64,000 bases of DNA from the NCBI RefSeq assembly GCF_021391675.1, contig NZ_CP090096.1, positions 186,001 through 250,000 of the forward strand, written 5' to 3'. The stretch's first letter is position 1. Every line of letters starts with the position of its first letter. The position numbers were made by a program, and so were the translations under genes. Of the stretch, positions 1 to 9,549 are shown in pieces. The stretch comes from Neorhizobium galegae (GTDB lineage Bacteria; Pseudomonadota; Alphaproteobacteria; Rhizobiales; Rhizobiaceae). The notes below the pieces were generated by a model, which saw nothing but the letters and a program-made list of their open reading frames with translations, searched no databases and had not been told where the DNA came from.

Positions 1-1162
1 TGCCCCCGACGATCCGAAGGAGGCCCTGGAGCTCGCCTGGCAATTCCTGGCGCTGGCCGATCCGGTCTTCGAGAGGTCCGCCGACGGCAGCGGCTCGATC
101 ATTCAGAGCTTCCACCAGGCGTGCGCGGATGCCGGCGTGATCGCCGGGTCGCCCGGTGTCGAAAAGGATGCGCTTGCCGACAAGATCTTCGCGGCGGTGC
201 AGAACAACGATTACGGCCAATATGATCCGCTGATTGCGGCTATGGCGCCCGCACTCGGCGAGGACGGTCTTGAACGGCTCAAGGCCCTGTTCGTGCAGTG
301 GTCGAGGGAACCCGAGGACAAGGTCGCTCAAAGCCACCGCCAGGTCATCGGCTGGAGCAGCAAAGGGCCGATCTACGAAGACCAGGTCTACGGAAATCAC
401 CGGGAACTGACGGTGCGCATTGCCCTGCAGGAGATCGCCGATGCCCAGGGCGACGTGGATGCGTATATCGCCCAGCAGCCGGAGAAGACCCGCAAGGCGC
501 CCCTGGTGGCTACAGACATCGCGCGCCGGCTCCTTTCCGCAGGACGAGCCGCCGAGGCACTCGAAACGCTGGACGCGGTCGATGCCCGGAGTCGTTCCGA
601 CGTTCCGATTGAGTTGCAACTCGCCCGCGTCGAAGTGCTCGAAGCTTTGGGTCGCGCGGACGACGCTCAGGCCGATCGATGGACGTGGTTCGAGCAGTCG
701 CTGAACGACGTGCACCTGCGTGCCTTTATCCGCCGACTACCGGACTTCGATGACATGGAGGCCGAGGAACAGGCATTCGCTTATGCCCAGGCGTTTCCGG
801 AGGTGCATCGGGCGCTCGCTTTTTTCCTGCGCTGGCCAGCGATGGCCGAGGCGGCCAAGCTCGTGCTGAAGCGGAAGGCAGAACTCGATGGCGATCTCTA
901 CGACCTGATGACATCAGCCGCAGAAGCTCTGGCCGAGAAACACCCGCTCGCGGCAACAATCGTGCTGCGCTCGATGATCGACTTCACGCTCGAGAACGCC
1001 CGATCCAGCCGCCACAAGCACGCGGCGCGGCATCTTGTCAGATGTGCATCGCTTGCCCCTCATATCGCGGATTTCGCAGGCTTCGGTTCCCATGATGCCT
1101 ATGTCGCGGGACTGAAATCCCGACACGGTCACAAGCGTGGTTTCCGAAGCCTGATGCCTTAG
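1..1162 (+). CDS. DUF6880 family protein, 5'-truncated by window edge
   Basis: The frame is open from base 2 to the stop at 1160-1162 and gives 386 visible residues, so the true start lies upstream. A GTG at 137 is possible, but conserved-looking sequence continues to its left. The protein is Ala/Leu-rich and helical, without signal peptide or membrane segment, and resembles rhizobial DUF6880 proteins (tracts such as ALQEIADAQGDVDA and MIDFTLENARSSRHKHAARH). The function of the family is unknown. The next gene is convergent, so there is no operon partner to the right. Confidence 0.8.
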   Translation, partial: APDDPKEALELAWQFLALADPVFERSADGSGSIIQSFHQACADAGVIAGSPGVEKDALADKIFAAVQNNDYGQYDPLIAAMAPALGEDGLERLKALFVQWSREPEDKVAQSHRQVIGWSSKGPIYEDQVYGNHRELTVRIALQEIADAQGDVDAYIAQQPEKTRKAPLVATDIARRLLSAGRAAEALETLDAVDARSRSDVPIELQLARVEVLEALGRADDAQADRWTWFEQSLNDVHLRAFIRRLPDFDDMEAEEQAFAYAQAFPEVHRALAFFLRWPAMAEAAKLVLKRKAELDGDLYDLMTSAAEALAEKHPLAATIVLRSMIDFTLENARSSRHKHAARHLVRCASLAPHIADFAGFGSHDAYVAGLKSRHGHKRGFRSLMP

Positions 1163-1254
1163 TTCACGCGTCCGTCCGGCCGGTCAGGAAATTCCCCTCC
1201 TCACCAGCCGGGAACGCGGTGCCTGCTATATCGACAGGTGTGCCTGGCAAGGAT

Positions 1255-2394
1255 TCACGGATAGGCGGTCGAGCCGTCCGGCTTGCGGGTGATTTTCCGC
1301 TCCCAGTGAATGTAATCGTCCTTGGCCAGCACTTTTTCGTCGATCTCGAGACCCCAACCCGGGCGATCCGGGCGCAGGTTCATATATCCGTCCACCGGCA
1401 TATAGGGGTCGAGCGCCCAGGGCGCATGTACATGCGGTTTAAACTCCAGGATCTTGAAGTTCGGCTGGGCGGCGCAGAAATGGATGTTCACGGCGGTTGC
1501 CAGCGGGCCCATCGGGTTATGCGGCGCGACGGTCACATAGTGCGCTTCGGCGATGGCCGCGATGCGGCGCATTTCCGTGACGCCGCCGACGACGCAGATA
1601 TCCGGCTGGATGATGTCCGCACCCCGGGCCGTCAGCAGCGACAGGAATTCGAAGCGATTGTAGAGAGATTCGCCGGTTGCCAAGGGCACCGTTACCTTCG
1701 ACTTCAGCTCCGCCCAGGCCGGAATATGCTCGGGCCGGATCGGCTCCTCGTAAAAAAGCGGATCATAGGGTGCGATCGCGGCAGCCATTTGGACAGCCTG
1801 GTAAGGTTCGTAGATCTTCGCGTGCGAATCGAAGGCGAATTCGAAATGCGACGGGGTGATCTCGCGGATCTTGCCGAAATAGTCGCCCGTTTCCTTCACC
1901 AGTTCGCCCCAGCGGCTGTTGTGAAGATCGCGGCGATAGGGGCTCAGCTTGAACGCGGTATAGCCGTAGTCTGCGTTGAGCTTGAGCGTCTGATCGAGCG
2001 CGTCCTGCGGGTCGGGTGCGGTATAGACGCCGCAATAGACGCGGACGCGGTCACGCACATTGCCGCCGAGCAGCATGTAGACCGGCAGACCCGCAGCCTT
2101 GCCGGCGATATCCCACAATGCATGATCGATTGCAGAAATCGCGGCAAGGCCGAGCGCCCCGGGAGGAAACCGGCACTGTTGGTTGAGCTTCAGAACGAGG
2201 AATTCCACGCGGCGCGGGTCTTCGCCCTCGATCTGATGGAAAAGGTAGTCGAGAAGCGGCGGAAGCGCCAGGTCGGGGCCGTGATTGTAGCATTCGCCCC
2301 AGCCGGAGATGCCTTCGCTGGTCTCGATCTTGAGCAGCAGGCGAGGACGTTCGTCGACGCGCTGCATGTATGTTTTTATTCCGGTAATATGCAC
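1255..2394 (-). CDS. Enolase-superfamily sugar-acid dehydratase (mandelate racemase/galactonate dehydratase-like)
   Basis: Probable cytoplasmic acid-sugar dehydratase of 379 aa, close to the roughly 380 aa of DgoD-type enzymes. Expected superfamily residues are visible: Lys149 (AFKLSP), metal ligands Asp189 (FDSH), Glu216/217 (YEEP) and Glu242 (ATGES), and the Asp265 (QPDIC) - His292 (APHNP) dyad. The frame runs upstream to 2514, but I start at the GTG at 2394. It is preceded by TGAGGAG at a good distance, and anything longer would lie inside the neighbouring gene. It forms an operon with the DapA-family and GntR genes. Galactonate is one candidate substrate; the superfamily is too diverse to fix it. 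Confidence 0.85.
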   Translation of the reverse strand: MHITGIKTYMQRVDERPRLLLKIETSEGISGWGECYNHGPDLALPPLLDYLFHQIEGEDPRRVEFLVLKLNQQCRFPPGALGLAAISAIDHALWDIAGKAAGLPVYMLLGGNVRDRVRVYCGVYTAPDPQDALDQTLKLNADYGYTAFKLSPYRRDLHNSRWGELVKETGDYFGKIREITPSHFEFAFDSHAKIYEPYQAVQMAAAIAPYDPLFYEEPIRPEHIPAWAELKSKVTVPLATGESLYNRFEFLSLLTARGADIIQPDICVVGGVTEMRRIAAIAEAHYVTVAPHNPMGPLATAVNIHFCAAQPNFKILEFKPHVHAPWALDPYMPVDGYMNLRPDRPGWGLEIDEKVLAKDDYIHWERKITRKPDGSTAYP

Positions 2395-2407
2395 CTTGGT
2401 TTGCTCC

Positions 2408-3328
2408 TCAGGCAGCAAGCGTTTCGGTTTTGACGCGATCGACGATGCCGCGCAGAATCCGCCGCTCATCGTCGCTGAGGGCGACGACGCCCGGAATGCG
2501 CACCGGGCCGACATCGGTGCCGAGCATGCCGAGCGCCTCCTTCACGACCGTCACGTTGGCGCCGTTGTTGTATTTCGTGCGCAGCATTTCGAAGCCGGCA
2601 ATGCCGTCGATCAGTTCGCGCGCCGCCTCATAGTTGCCGGCCTCCAGCGCGCGATGGATCGCGTGCGAGCGCTCGGGGAATACGTTGACGAGACCCGACG
2701 TGAAGCCCTTGGCGCCCATGGCGTAGAATGCCGGCGCCCAGCCTTCGGCCAGACCGCAGACCCAGATCGCCGGAGCGTCATGGGTGGCTCGAATGACTTC
2801 CGCCAGCAGCATCAGGTTCGACGAGGCGAACTTGATGCCGGCAATGTTCGGATGCAGGGCGAGCTTGCGAAAATCCTCGACCGAAAAGCTGTCGCTGCGC
2901 ACATAGGCGATGACCGGTACCGTACAGGAATCCGCCAGTTCCAGGAAATAGCCGGCCTGATAGGACGGCCCGGCGAACGGGTCCATGGGATGGTGGCCCA
3001 TGATCGCATCCGCACCTTCGGCAATCGCGTCCTTCGCAAGCGCCTTTGCTTCGGTCAGCGAGCGGCCGACGGCGGCGCTCACCAGCGACATGCCGTCGGC
3101 GGCCTTGACCGTGGCGGCATGTACCGTGCGGACTTCGTCCATGGTGAGCGTGAAGAACTCGCCGGTATTGCCGGCCGCCATCAGGTTGTGCACCTTGGCG
3201 GCCGCCAGGCGCTTGATCAGCGCGCTGAGCTTTTCGACGTCGACAGTCCCGTCTTGCCGGTAAGGCGTCACCGGAACACCCGAAATGCCGGTCAGCGCCT
3301 TTCTTACAGTCTGCAGCCTGTCATTCAC
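2408..3328 (-). CDS. DapA-family (dihydrodipicolinate synthase-like) aldolase/dehydratase
   Basis: 306-aa (beta/alpha)8 Schiff-base enzyme. The family signature GNTGEF (53-58), the Tyr142 position (VIAYV) and the Schiff-base Lys166 (GIKFASS) are present. In this context a 2-keto-3-deoxy sugar-acid aldolase or 5-dehydro-4-deoxyglucarate dehydratase role is likelier than lysine synthesis, because it sits between an acid-sugar dehydratase and a GntR regulator. The start is GTG, one base after the regulator's stop, and its own stop overlaps the ribosome-binding site of the dehydratase. Translational coupling of the three genes is therefore likely. Confidence 0.85.
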   Translation of the reverse strand: MNDRLQTVRKALTGISGVPVTPYRQDGTVDVEKLSALIKRLAAAKVHNLMAAGNTGEFFTLTMDEVRTVHAATVKAADGMSLVSAAVGRSLTEAKALAKDAIAEGADAIMGHHPMDPFAGPSYQAGYFLELADSCTVPVIAYVRSDSFSVEDFRKLALHPNIAGIKFASSNLMLLAEVIRATHDAPAIWVCGLAEGWAPAFYAMGAKGFTSGLVNVFPERSHAIHRALEAGNYEAARELIDGIAGFEMLRTKYNNGANVTVVKEALGMLGTDVGPVRIPGVVALSDDERRILRGIVDRVKTETLAA

Positions 3329-3329
3329 G

Positions 3330-4040
3330 TCAGATATCCTTTTTGTTGCCGAAAACGATGTTCAGATAGGTTTCACCGGAGCGGACGACGTGGTTGCGCA
3401 TCTGCCGCTCGGCGAGATCCGCATCACCCGTGACGATGGCCTTAGCGATGGCGGTGTGCTCTTCGAGCGCTTTCTGACGCTCGCCGGGATCCATGTGGAT
3501 GACGCGGCGGATGCTGGCGTCGTAGAATTGCTGCCGTTCAATCAACTTCGCCAGGTAACCGCAGCGGGAACTGCGGTGAATGTGTTCGTGGAATTGCTCG
3601 TTGAGGGAAATGAGGCTGTCCGCATCCGCGGACAACGTCGCCTTGGCCATCAGATCGGCTATTGCCGTCAACTCGGCACCGGCTGGCTTGCCGATGCGCT
3701 TTGCGGCCAGGTGCGCGATCATCGATTCGAGCGCCGCGCGGGCGAGAATCATCTCCTCCGCCCAGCCCATATCGAACCGAATGATGACGCCGCGCCGGGG
3801 CAGAGCCTCGACCAGGCCCTCCGTCTCAAGTTGGCGCAGGGCCTCCTTGATCGGCGTCGTGCTGACACCGAATTGCTCGGCGAGACTGCGCTCGTTGACC
3901 TTCTCCCCCGTCGCGAACCGTCCTGCGAGGATGGCGGCCCGCAGGGTGCGATGAACGTGATCCCGCACCGTCATCTGAAATTTCGGGTCGATCTTCGCAA
4001 ACGCTTCGGACCGTGGGCTTCCAATTGGCTCAGGAATCAT
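3330..4040 (-). CDS. GntR-family (FCD/FadR-type) transcriptional regulator
   Basis: 236-aa regulator. A winged helix-turn-helix is at about residues 25-95 (LAEQFGVSTTPIKEALRQLETEGLVEALPRR is split across the helices), followed by an FCD ligand domain with the His-rich metal/ligand positions (NEQFHEHIH, RNHVV). It is the first gene of the leftward operon and divergent from the ABC importer. Near-palindromic sites lie in the 122-bp gap, so it probably controls both directions and responds to the sugar acid or its keto-deoxy product. Confidence 0.9.
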   Translation of the reverse strand: MIPEPIGSPRSEAFAKIDPKFQMTVRDHVHRTLRAAILAGRFATGEKVNERSLAEQFGVSTTPIKEALRQLETEGLVEALPRRGVIIRFDMGWAEEMILARAALESMIAHLAAKRIGKPAGAELTAIADLMAKATLSADADSLISLNEQFHEHIHRSSRCGYLAKLIERQQFYDASIRRVIHMDPGERQKALEEHTAIAKAIVTGDADLAERQMRNHVVRSGETYLNIVFGNKKDI

Positions 4041-4078
4041 TTTTCGCGAAATCCGTTGACGAGACAGTGAGAGTGTGG

Positions 4079-4103
4079 GATCTGATATACCAGACTTCAG
4101 ATC
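4079..4103. promoter_or_regulatory. Candidate GntR operator in divergent promoter region
   Basis: Two overlapping symmetries are visible. GATCTGA (4079-4085) and TCAGATC (4097-4103) are perfect inverted arms with an 11-base spacer. TCTGATATACCAGA (4081-4094) is a 14-bp palindrome with one mismatched pair. The second closely resembles the T-GGTATACC-A class of sites bound by FadR-type GntR proteins, and it lies between the GntR gene and the transporter operon. Assignment to that regulator is inference. Confidence 0.55.
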
Positions 4104-4162
4104 TATGTCGATACGAAAATCTGTCGTCGATGCGATTTGAGGAGCCCGGAGGAGGACTTTTT

Positions 4163-5758
4163 ATGCTCAGACGTCACGTCATTCTGCTTTCCAGCATTGC
4201 CGCCCTGTCATTGTGTGCGCCAGGCCTTGCTTTGGCGGCAACGCCGAAGGATCAACTGGTCGTCGCCATGGACACCTCGTCCCTGCGCGGGCTTGACCCC
4301 AACGAGATCAACCAGCTGGAAGCCGCGGAGATCGTCGCCAATCTCTACGAACGGCTGATCGTCCTGCCTGCCGACAATATTTCCAAGCCGCAGCCGGGCA
4401 TCGCCGAGAGCTGGACGGTTTCTCCGGATGGCAAGACGTTTACGTTCAAGATTCGCTCGGGCGTCAAATTTCACTCCGGCAACCCGTTGACGGCAAAGGA
4501 TGTCGAATGGTCGCTGCGCAGGCTGGTGAAGCTCGGCCTCGCGCCGTCGACGGACCTGCGCCAGTGGGGCTTTACGGCTGACAACGTCGAAAAGCTCATT
4601 CGCGCGACGGACGGGTCGACCGTCGTTGTCGAAACGCCGGAGGTCTGGAATTCAAACCTCATCCTCTATTCGCTCGCGAGTTTCTCCACCTCGATCCTCG
4701 ACAGCAAGTTCCTTGCCGACAAGGACAAAGGCGGCGATATGGGGAGGGAATTCCTGCAGACCGCTGACGCGGGCTCCGGCCCCTATACGCTGCGGACGTG
4801 GCGCGTCAACGAGCTGATCATCGCCGATGCGTTCAAGGACTACTGGCAGGGCGAACCCAAGATGCGCCGCGTTTTGCTGCGGCATATCCCTGAATCGTCC
4901 GCCCAGCGCCTGCAGATCGATGCCGGCGACGCCGATGTGGCGACGCGGCTCTCGTCCACCGACCTCGGCGCGCTTGAAACGGGTGGCAAGGTGACGATCC
5001 AGAAGACCCCCGGCTTCGGCTTCTACTATCTGGCCCTGAACCAGAAGGATGAAATTCTGTCGAAGCCGAAGGTGCGCGAGGCGTTCCGCTACCTGATCGA
5101 TTATGACGGCCTCGCGGGCACCGTCATGAAATATTACGGTATCAAGCAGCAGACGATCGTGCCGGCCGGCCTGCCGGGCGCGATCGACAAGAACCCGTAC
5201 AAGCTCGATATCGAAAAGGCCAAGCAGCTTCTCACCGAGGCCGGTTATCCGAATGGCTTTTCCAAGGTCTATTACGCAACGCCGGTGACGCCCGAATACG
5301 AAGTCGCCCAGTCGCTTCAGGCCAATGCCGCCAAGGCCGGCATCAAGCTCGACCTGCAGGGCGGCGACCATATCGGCAAGTTCCGCAACCGCCAGTTCGA
5401 GATTTTTTCGGCTCGCTCAGGTGACCGACTCCCGGACCCGCATGCGGTTCTGCAATCCTATGCGACGAACGCCAACAATACCGACGAGGCCAAGCTCGTC
5501 GGCCTGAATGCCTGGCGGACGGCCTGGGATGTTCCCAAGGAAATCCAGCAGATGGTAACCGCCGCCGCGCACGAGACCGACCAGTCGAAGCGCGTCGGAC
5601 TCTATACCAAGATCAACGAGGCCTACCTTGCTTCGTCGCCGGCCTTGGTCACCTCGTTCCTGCGCACCGACGCCAAGGCGGTTCGCAACGAGGTGAAGGG
5701 CTATATCGGCCACTCGACCTGGCTGACCCGCTGGGACACGGTCAACAAGGGCAACTGA
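4163..5758 (+). CDS. ABC transporter periplasmic substrate-binding protein, family 5 (DppA/OppA-like)
   Basis: 531-aa solute-binding protein of the extracellular SBP_bac_5 class. It has a clear Sec signal peptide (MLRRHVILLSSIAALSL, cleavage near ALA/A) and typical family features (ESWTVSPDGKTFTFKIRSG, FHSGNPLTAKDVEWS). The frame is open further left to 4013, but ATG 4163 has GGAGGA 7 bases upstream and begins exactly at the signal peptide. It heads a five-gene importer. Family 5 proteins bind peptides, nickel, opines or oligosaccharides. The linked dehydratase and aldolase suggest a sugar-acid conjugate or oligosaccharide here. Confidence 0.92.
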   Translation: MLRRHVILLSSIAALSLCAPGLALAATPKDQLVVAMDTSSLRGLDPNEINQLEAAEIVANLYERLIVLPADNISKPQPGIAESWTVSPDGKTFTFKIRSGVKFHSGNPLTAKDVEWSLRRLVKLGLAPSTDLRQWGFTADNVEKLIRATDGSTVVVETPEVWNSNLILYSLASFSTSILDSKFLADKDKGGDMGREFLQTADAGSGPYTLRTWRVNELIIADAFKDYWQGEPKMRRVLLRHIPESSAQRLQIDAGDADVATRLSSTDLGALETGGKVTIQKTPGFGFYYLALNQKDEILSKPKVREAFRYLIDYDGLAGTVMKYYGIKQQTIVPAGLPGAIDKNPYKLDIEKAKQLLTEAGYPNGFSKVYYATPVTPEYEVAQSLQANAAKAGIKLDLQGGDHIGKFRNRQFEIFSARSGDRLPDPHAVLQSYATNANNTDEAKLVGLNAWRTAWDVPKEIQQMVTAAAHETDQSKRVGLYTKINEAYLASSPALVTSFLRTDAKAVRNEVKGYIGHSTWLTRWDTVNKGN

Positions 5759-5782
5759 TCGCCTTTTCTAGGAACTGCGCAA

Positions 5783-6844
5783 TTGAGCATGTCACAGACC
5801 ACCGAAACGCGACGCGCGGGCAGCAGAAAGCTGCTGTCCGCCGGGCGTAAACTTGCCACGTCGCTCGCGGTGATCGCGACGACGTTGCTTGGCCTTCTGA
5901 TCATCACCTTCGTCGTCGGCCGGATGATCCCGGCGGACCCGGTCATCGCCGTGGTCGGCGATCAGGCGGATCAGTCGACCTATGATCGCGTCTACAAGGA
6001 GATGGGGCTGGACAGGCCCATCTATGTGCAGTTCGGGTCCTATCTGGCCGATATCGTGCGACTGGACTTCGGCCAGTCGCACGTCACCAAGAACCAGGTG
6101 GCGAGCGATCTCGCCCGAGTATTCCCCGCGACGCTGGAGCTCGCCACGCTCGCGACGATCATCGGCGCAGGGTTTGGCGTTCCCCTCGGCATCCTGTCGG
6201 CCGTGCGCAAGGGCACCTGGGTCGACCATGTTGCCCGCATCGTCGGGCTGCTCGGGCACTCCACGCCGATCTTCTGGATCGGCACGACGGTGATCCTGAT
6301 ATTCTACGCCAATTTCGGCGTCATTCCTGCCGGTGGCCGCATCGACATCTATAACGAGGGGCTCGTCGAAGGGCCGACGAACTCGCTGATCGTAGACTCG
6401 CTTCTGGCCGGGGAATGGGACGTCTTCTGGAGCGCGCTCCACCACGTCATCGCGCCCGCGCTCATCCTCGGTTATGCGGCCATGGCCTATCTCAGCCGCA
6501 TGAGCCGCAGCTTCATGCTCGAACAGCTCCGGCAGGAATATATCCTGACGGCCCGCGCAAAGGGCCTCGGCACACGGCCGATCATCTGGCGCCACGCCTT
6601 CCGCAACATCCGGGTCCAGCTGCTCACGGTCGTGGCACTCGCCTATTGCGGACTTCTCGACGGCACCGTGCTCATCGAGACGGTATTCTCCTGGCCGGGC
6701 CTCGGCCAATATCTCACCTCCGCCTTGTTCTTCGCAGACATGAACGCGGTTCTCGGCAGCGTGCTGCTGATCGGCATCATCTCGATCGCGATCAACCTCC
6801 TGTCGGATATCGTCTACCGCTTCATCGATCCCCGAACCCGATGA
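5783..6844 (+). CDS. Dpp/Opp-type ABC transporter permease (DppB-like)
   Basis: 353-aa inner-membrane permease with an N-terminal membrane helix, a periplasmic loop of about 60 residues and five further helices. The EAA-loop motif is at QEYILTARAKGLG. AGGAA precedes the TTG at 5783 by about 9 bases; an ATG two codons later (5789) is the alternative start. It follows the binding protein by 24 bp and overlaps the next permease by 4 bp (ATGA), so the two are translationally coupled. Confidence 0.9.
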   Translation: MSMSQTTETRRAGSRKLLSAGRKLATSLAVIATTLLGLLIITFVVGRMIPADPVIAVVGDQADQSTYDRVYKEMGLDRPIYVQFGSYLADIVRLDFGQSHVTKNQVASDLARVFPATLELATLATIIGAGFGVPLGILSAVRKGTWVDHVARIVGLLGHSTPIFWIGTTVILIFYANFGVIPAGGRIDIYNEGLVEGPTNSLIVDSLLAGEWDVFWSALHHVIAPALILGYAAMAYLSRMSRSFMLEQLRQEYILTARAKGLGTRPIIWRHAFRNIRVQLLTVVALAYCGLLDGTVLIETVFSWPGLGQYLTSALFFADMNAVLGSVLLIGIISIAINLLSDIVYRFIDPRTR

Positions 6845-7779
6845 CCCAGGACCCCGGTACCGCCATGACCAAATCCGGTTACTTCACCGACCTTCACAAC
6901 TGGCTCATCAACGAGGACTTCACCTCCACGAAGCAGGCCAGACTGCACAAGGCCTATGTGGCCTGGCTCAGCCTGCTCGCGAACCCGCTGGCGTTTGCAG
7001 GCTTCGCCGTGGTCATAACCCTCGTCATCATTGCCTCGCTGGCGCCTGTTCTGACGGGCTACGACCCCTACAGCCAGGACCTGTCGATGGCGCTCAAGGC
7101 GCCCTCGGCAAGCCACTGGTTCGGCACCGACGAGTTCGGTCGCGACGTCTACACGCGCGTCGTCTATGGGGCGCGCACAACGCTCTACATCAGCATCCTG
7201 GTGACCGTCATCGTCGCTCCGATCGGCTTCGTGATTGGGGCCAGCGCCGGTTATCTCGGCGGCTGGGTCGATGTCGTGCTGATGCGCATCACCGATATCT
7301 TCCTCTCCTTCCCCAGCCTCGTCCTGGCGCTGGCATTCTCGGCAGCCCTCGGGCCTGGCATCGAAAATGCGGTGATCGCCATCGCGTTGACCATATGGCC
7401 GCCGATCGCCCGGCTGGCGCGGGCGGAAACGCTGACCTTCCGCAACGCCGACTTCGTCGTCGCCGCAGAACTACAGGGAGCGCGTATGGGCCGCATTCTG
7501 CTTCGCCATATCGTACCGCTGTGTGCGCCGTCCATCATCGTCCGCCTGACCCTCAACATGTCGAGCATCATCCTCACCGCCGCCGGCCTCGGCTTCCTCG
7601 GCCTCGGCGCCCAGCCGCCGATGGCCGAATGGGGTGCCATGGCCGCCGCCGGACGCAAGTATCTTCTCGATGCGTGGTGGCTGACGACGATACCGGGCCT
7701 TGCAATTCTGGTCGTCAGCCTGGCGTTCAATCTCTTCGGCGACGGCCTGCGCGACATACTGGATCCCCGCAATGCTTAA
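6841..7779 (+). CDS. Dpp/Opp-type ABC transporter permease (DppC-like)
   Basis: 312-aa second permease with an N-terminal OppC-type segment, the GTDEFGRDV signature after the first helix, and the EAA-type loop near LQGARMGRILLRHIVP. The frame is open leftward to 6415, but ATG 6841 overlaps the preceding stop (ATGA) and gives the normal family length. Its 3' end overlaps the following ATPase gene by 8 bp. Confidence 0.92.
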   Translation: MTQDPGTAMTKSGYFTDLHNWLINEDFTSTKQARLHKAYVAWLSLLANPLAFAGFAVVITLVIIASLAPVLTGYDPYSQDLSMALKAPSASHWFGTDEFGRDVYTRVVYGARTTLYISILVTVIVAPIGFVIGASAGYLGGWVDVVLMRITDIFLSFPSLVLALAFSAALGPGIENAVIAIALTIWPPIARLARAETLTFRNADFVVAAELQGARMGRILLRHIVPLCAPSIIVRLTLNMSSIILTAAGLGFLGLGAQPPMAEWGAMAAAGRKYLLDAWWLTTIPGLAILVVSLAFNLFGDGLRDILDPRNA

Positions 7780-8620
7780 ACCGCCTGAAAACATTCTGAC
7801 CGTTCAGAACATGTCGGTGGAATTCCCGACACTGTCCGGCGTCGTCACCGCCGTGCGCAACGTCTCCTTCAGCGTCGGCCGCGAGAAAGTCGGCATCATC
7901 GGCGAGTCCGGCTCGGGCAAGAGCACGGTCGGACGGGCGATCATGCGGCTGCAGCCGCCACAGGCGGTCGTCAAGGCCGACAGGCTGCAGTTCGAAGACA
8001 TCAACCTGCTGACCGCCCGCGAAGAGCAGATGCTTTCGGTGCGTGGACGGCGGATCTCGATGATCCTGCAGGACCCGAAATATTCGCTCAATCCGGTCAT
8101 GACCGTCGGAGAACAGATTTCGGAAACCGTCATCCTGCATGAGCGGGTATCGCGGAAGGAAGCACGGCAACGGACGCTGGCCATGCTGGAGCGCGTCAAC
8201 ATTCGCGATCCGCAGCGTGTTTTCGACCTTTATCCGCACGAGGTTTCCGGCGGAATGGGGCAGCGCATCATGATTTCCATGATGCTGATCGCCTCGCCGT
8301 CACTGATCATCGCAGATGAACCCACCTCGGCGCTGGACGTGACCGTGCGCCAGCAGGTTCTGTCGATCCTCGACGATCTGGTGACGGAACGGAACCTCGG
8401 GCTGATCTTCATCTCCCACGATCTCAATCTGGTGCGCAGCTTCTGCGACCGCGTCATCATCATGTATGCGGGTCGTGTCGTGGAAACGATCGCGGCGGCC
8501 GATCTGGACGACGCGCAGCATCCCTATACCCGCGGCCTGTTGAACGCGCTGCCGAGCCTCGACCATCCGCGCGATCGGCTCGAGGTCCTGCGCCGCGATC
8601 CGGCCTGGTTGGAGAACTGA
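7772..8620 (+). CDS. ABC transporter ATP-binding protein (DppD-like)
   Basis: 282-aa ATPase. Walker A is GESGSGKST, the signature segment is atypical (EVSGGMGQRIMIS in place of LSGGQ), and Walker B/D-loop is LIIADEPTSALD. A C-terminal oligopeptide-transporter extension is short. ATG 7772 lies inside the previous gene's end and matches the usual N-terminus (ILTVQNMSVEF). It pairs with the next ATPase to energise the DppBC-like permeases. Confidence 0.92.
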   Translation: MLKPPENILTVQNMSVEFPTLSGVVTAVRNVSFSVGREKVGIIGESGSGKSTVGRAIMRLQPPQAVVKADRLQFEDINLLTAREEQMLSVRGRRISMILQDPKYSLNPVMTVGEQISETVILHERVSRKEARQRTLAMLERVNIRDPQRVFDLYPHEVSGGMGQRIMISMMLIASPSLIIADEPTSALDVTVRQQVLSILDDLVTERNLGLIFISHDLNLVRSFCDRVIIMYAGRVVETIAAADLDDAQHPYTRGLLNALPSLDHPRDRLEVLRRDPAWLEN

Positions 8621-8623
8621 ACC

Positions 8624-9406
8624 ATGACCATGATCAAGGTCGATCATCTTGCGGTTTCCTATGGCCACGGCGACAGCCTTCTCCGCGTCGTCAACGATGT
8701 GTCCTTCGAGGTTGCGAAGGGCGAGACATTCGGACTGGTCGGCGAAAGCGGCTGCGGCAAATCCACGGTCCTTGGAGCGCTCGCCGGCCGTAACCGACAA
8801 TGGACCGGCTCCATCCGCATCGATGACGAGACGATCGGCCAGAAACGGTCGATTTCGCAGCTCGCCAAGCAACAGATGGTGTTCCAGGATCCCTTCGGCT
8901 CCATCCATCCCCGCCATACGATCGGGCGGACATTGCTGGAGCCTCTCGAAATCCACGGCAAGGACAACCGGCAGGAGCGCGTCGAAAAGGCCCTCAAGGA
9001 TGTCGGGCTGCCCCTCAATTTCCGCTATCGCTTCCCGCACCAGCTTTCCGGTGGACAGCGGCAGCGCGTGGCAATCGCCCGGGCGCTCATCCTGGAACCC
9101 CGGATCCTGCTGCTCGACGAGCCCACCTCGGCTCTGGACGTATCCATTCAGGCAGAAATCCTCAATCTCTTGAAGGATCTGCGCGATCGGGAGACGCTGA
9201 CCTATATCCTCGTCAGCCACGACCTGGCGGTCGTCGCGCATCTTTGCGACCGCGTCGCCATCATGCAGAACGGGGGCTTCGTGGAAGTCGCGACCAAGGC
9301 GCAGCTGCTCGCCGACACCGTCGCGCATCCCTATACCCGCGTGCTGATGGATGGCAGCAGAGGTTATGTCGCCTCAAGGCGTCCGGTTGGCGTTACAGCC
9401 TCCTGA
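8624..9406 (+). CDS. ABC transporter ATP-binding protein (DppF-like)
   Basis: 260-aa partner ATPase. Walker A is GESGCGKST, signature LSGGQRQRVAIARAL, Walker [15 protein letters not shown], and the switch His is in LVSHDLAVV. It begins 3 bases after the previous stop and is the last gene of the importer operon. The 143-bp gap that follows separates it from a convergent gene; I see no strong terminator there. Confidence 0.92.
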   Translation: MTMIKVDHLAVSYGHGDSLLRVVNDVSFEVAKGETFGLVGESGCGKSTVLGALAGRNRQWTGSIRIDDETIGQKRSISQLAKQQMVFQDPFGSIHPRHTIGRTLLEPLEIHGKDNRQERVEKALKDVGLPLNFRYRFPHQLSGGQRQRVAIARALILEPRILLLDEPTSALDVSIQAEILNLLKDLRDRETLTYILVSHDLAVVAHLCDRVAIMQNGGFVEVATKAQLLADTVAHPYTRVLMDGSRGYVASRRPVGVTAS

Positions 9407-9549
9407 TCGCAGAAGACAGATGAAGGCGGACCGCGATAACACATCCCGGGCTTCCGAACTGCTCAAGAAGCGCTATGCTCTTCCTGGCGAGTAGGCGACC
9501 GCCGCCGGCCATGGCAAAGGCTCCAAGCCAGGCAGGGACGGGAACTCCC

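Noticed and set aside
1219-2433. A 404-codon rightward open frame opposite the enolase-superfamily gene
   Set aside because: It mirrors a gene with clear active-site motifs. Its translation is Arg/Asp-rich, low in hydrophobic structure and without a ribosome-binding site. Long antisense frames are common in this GC-rich codon usage.
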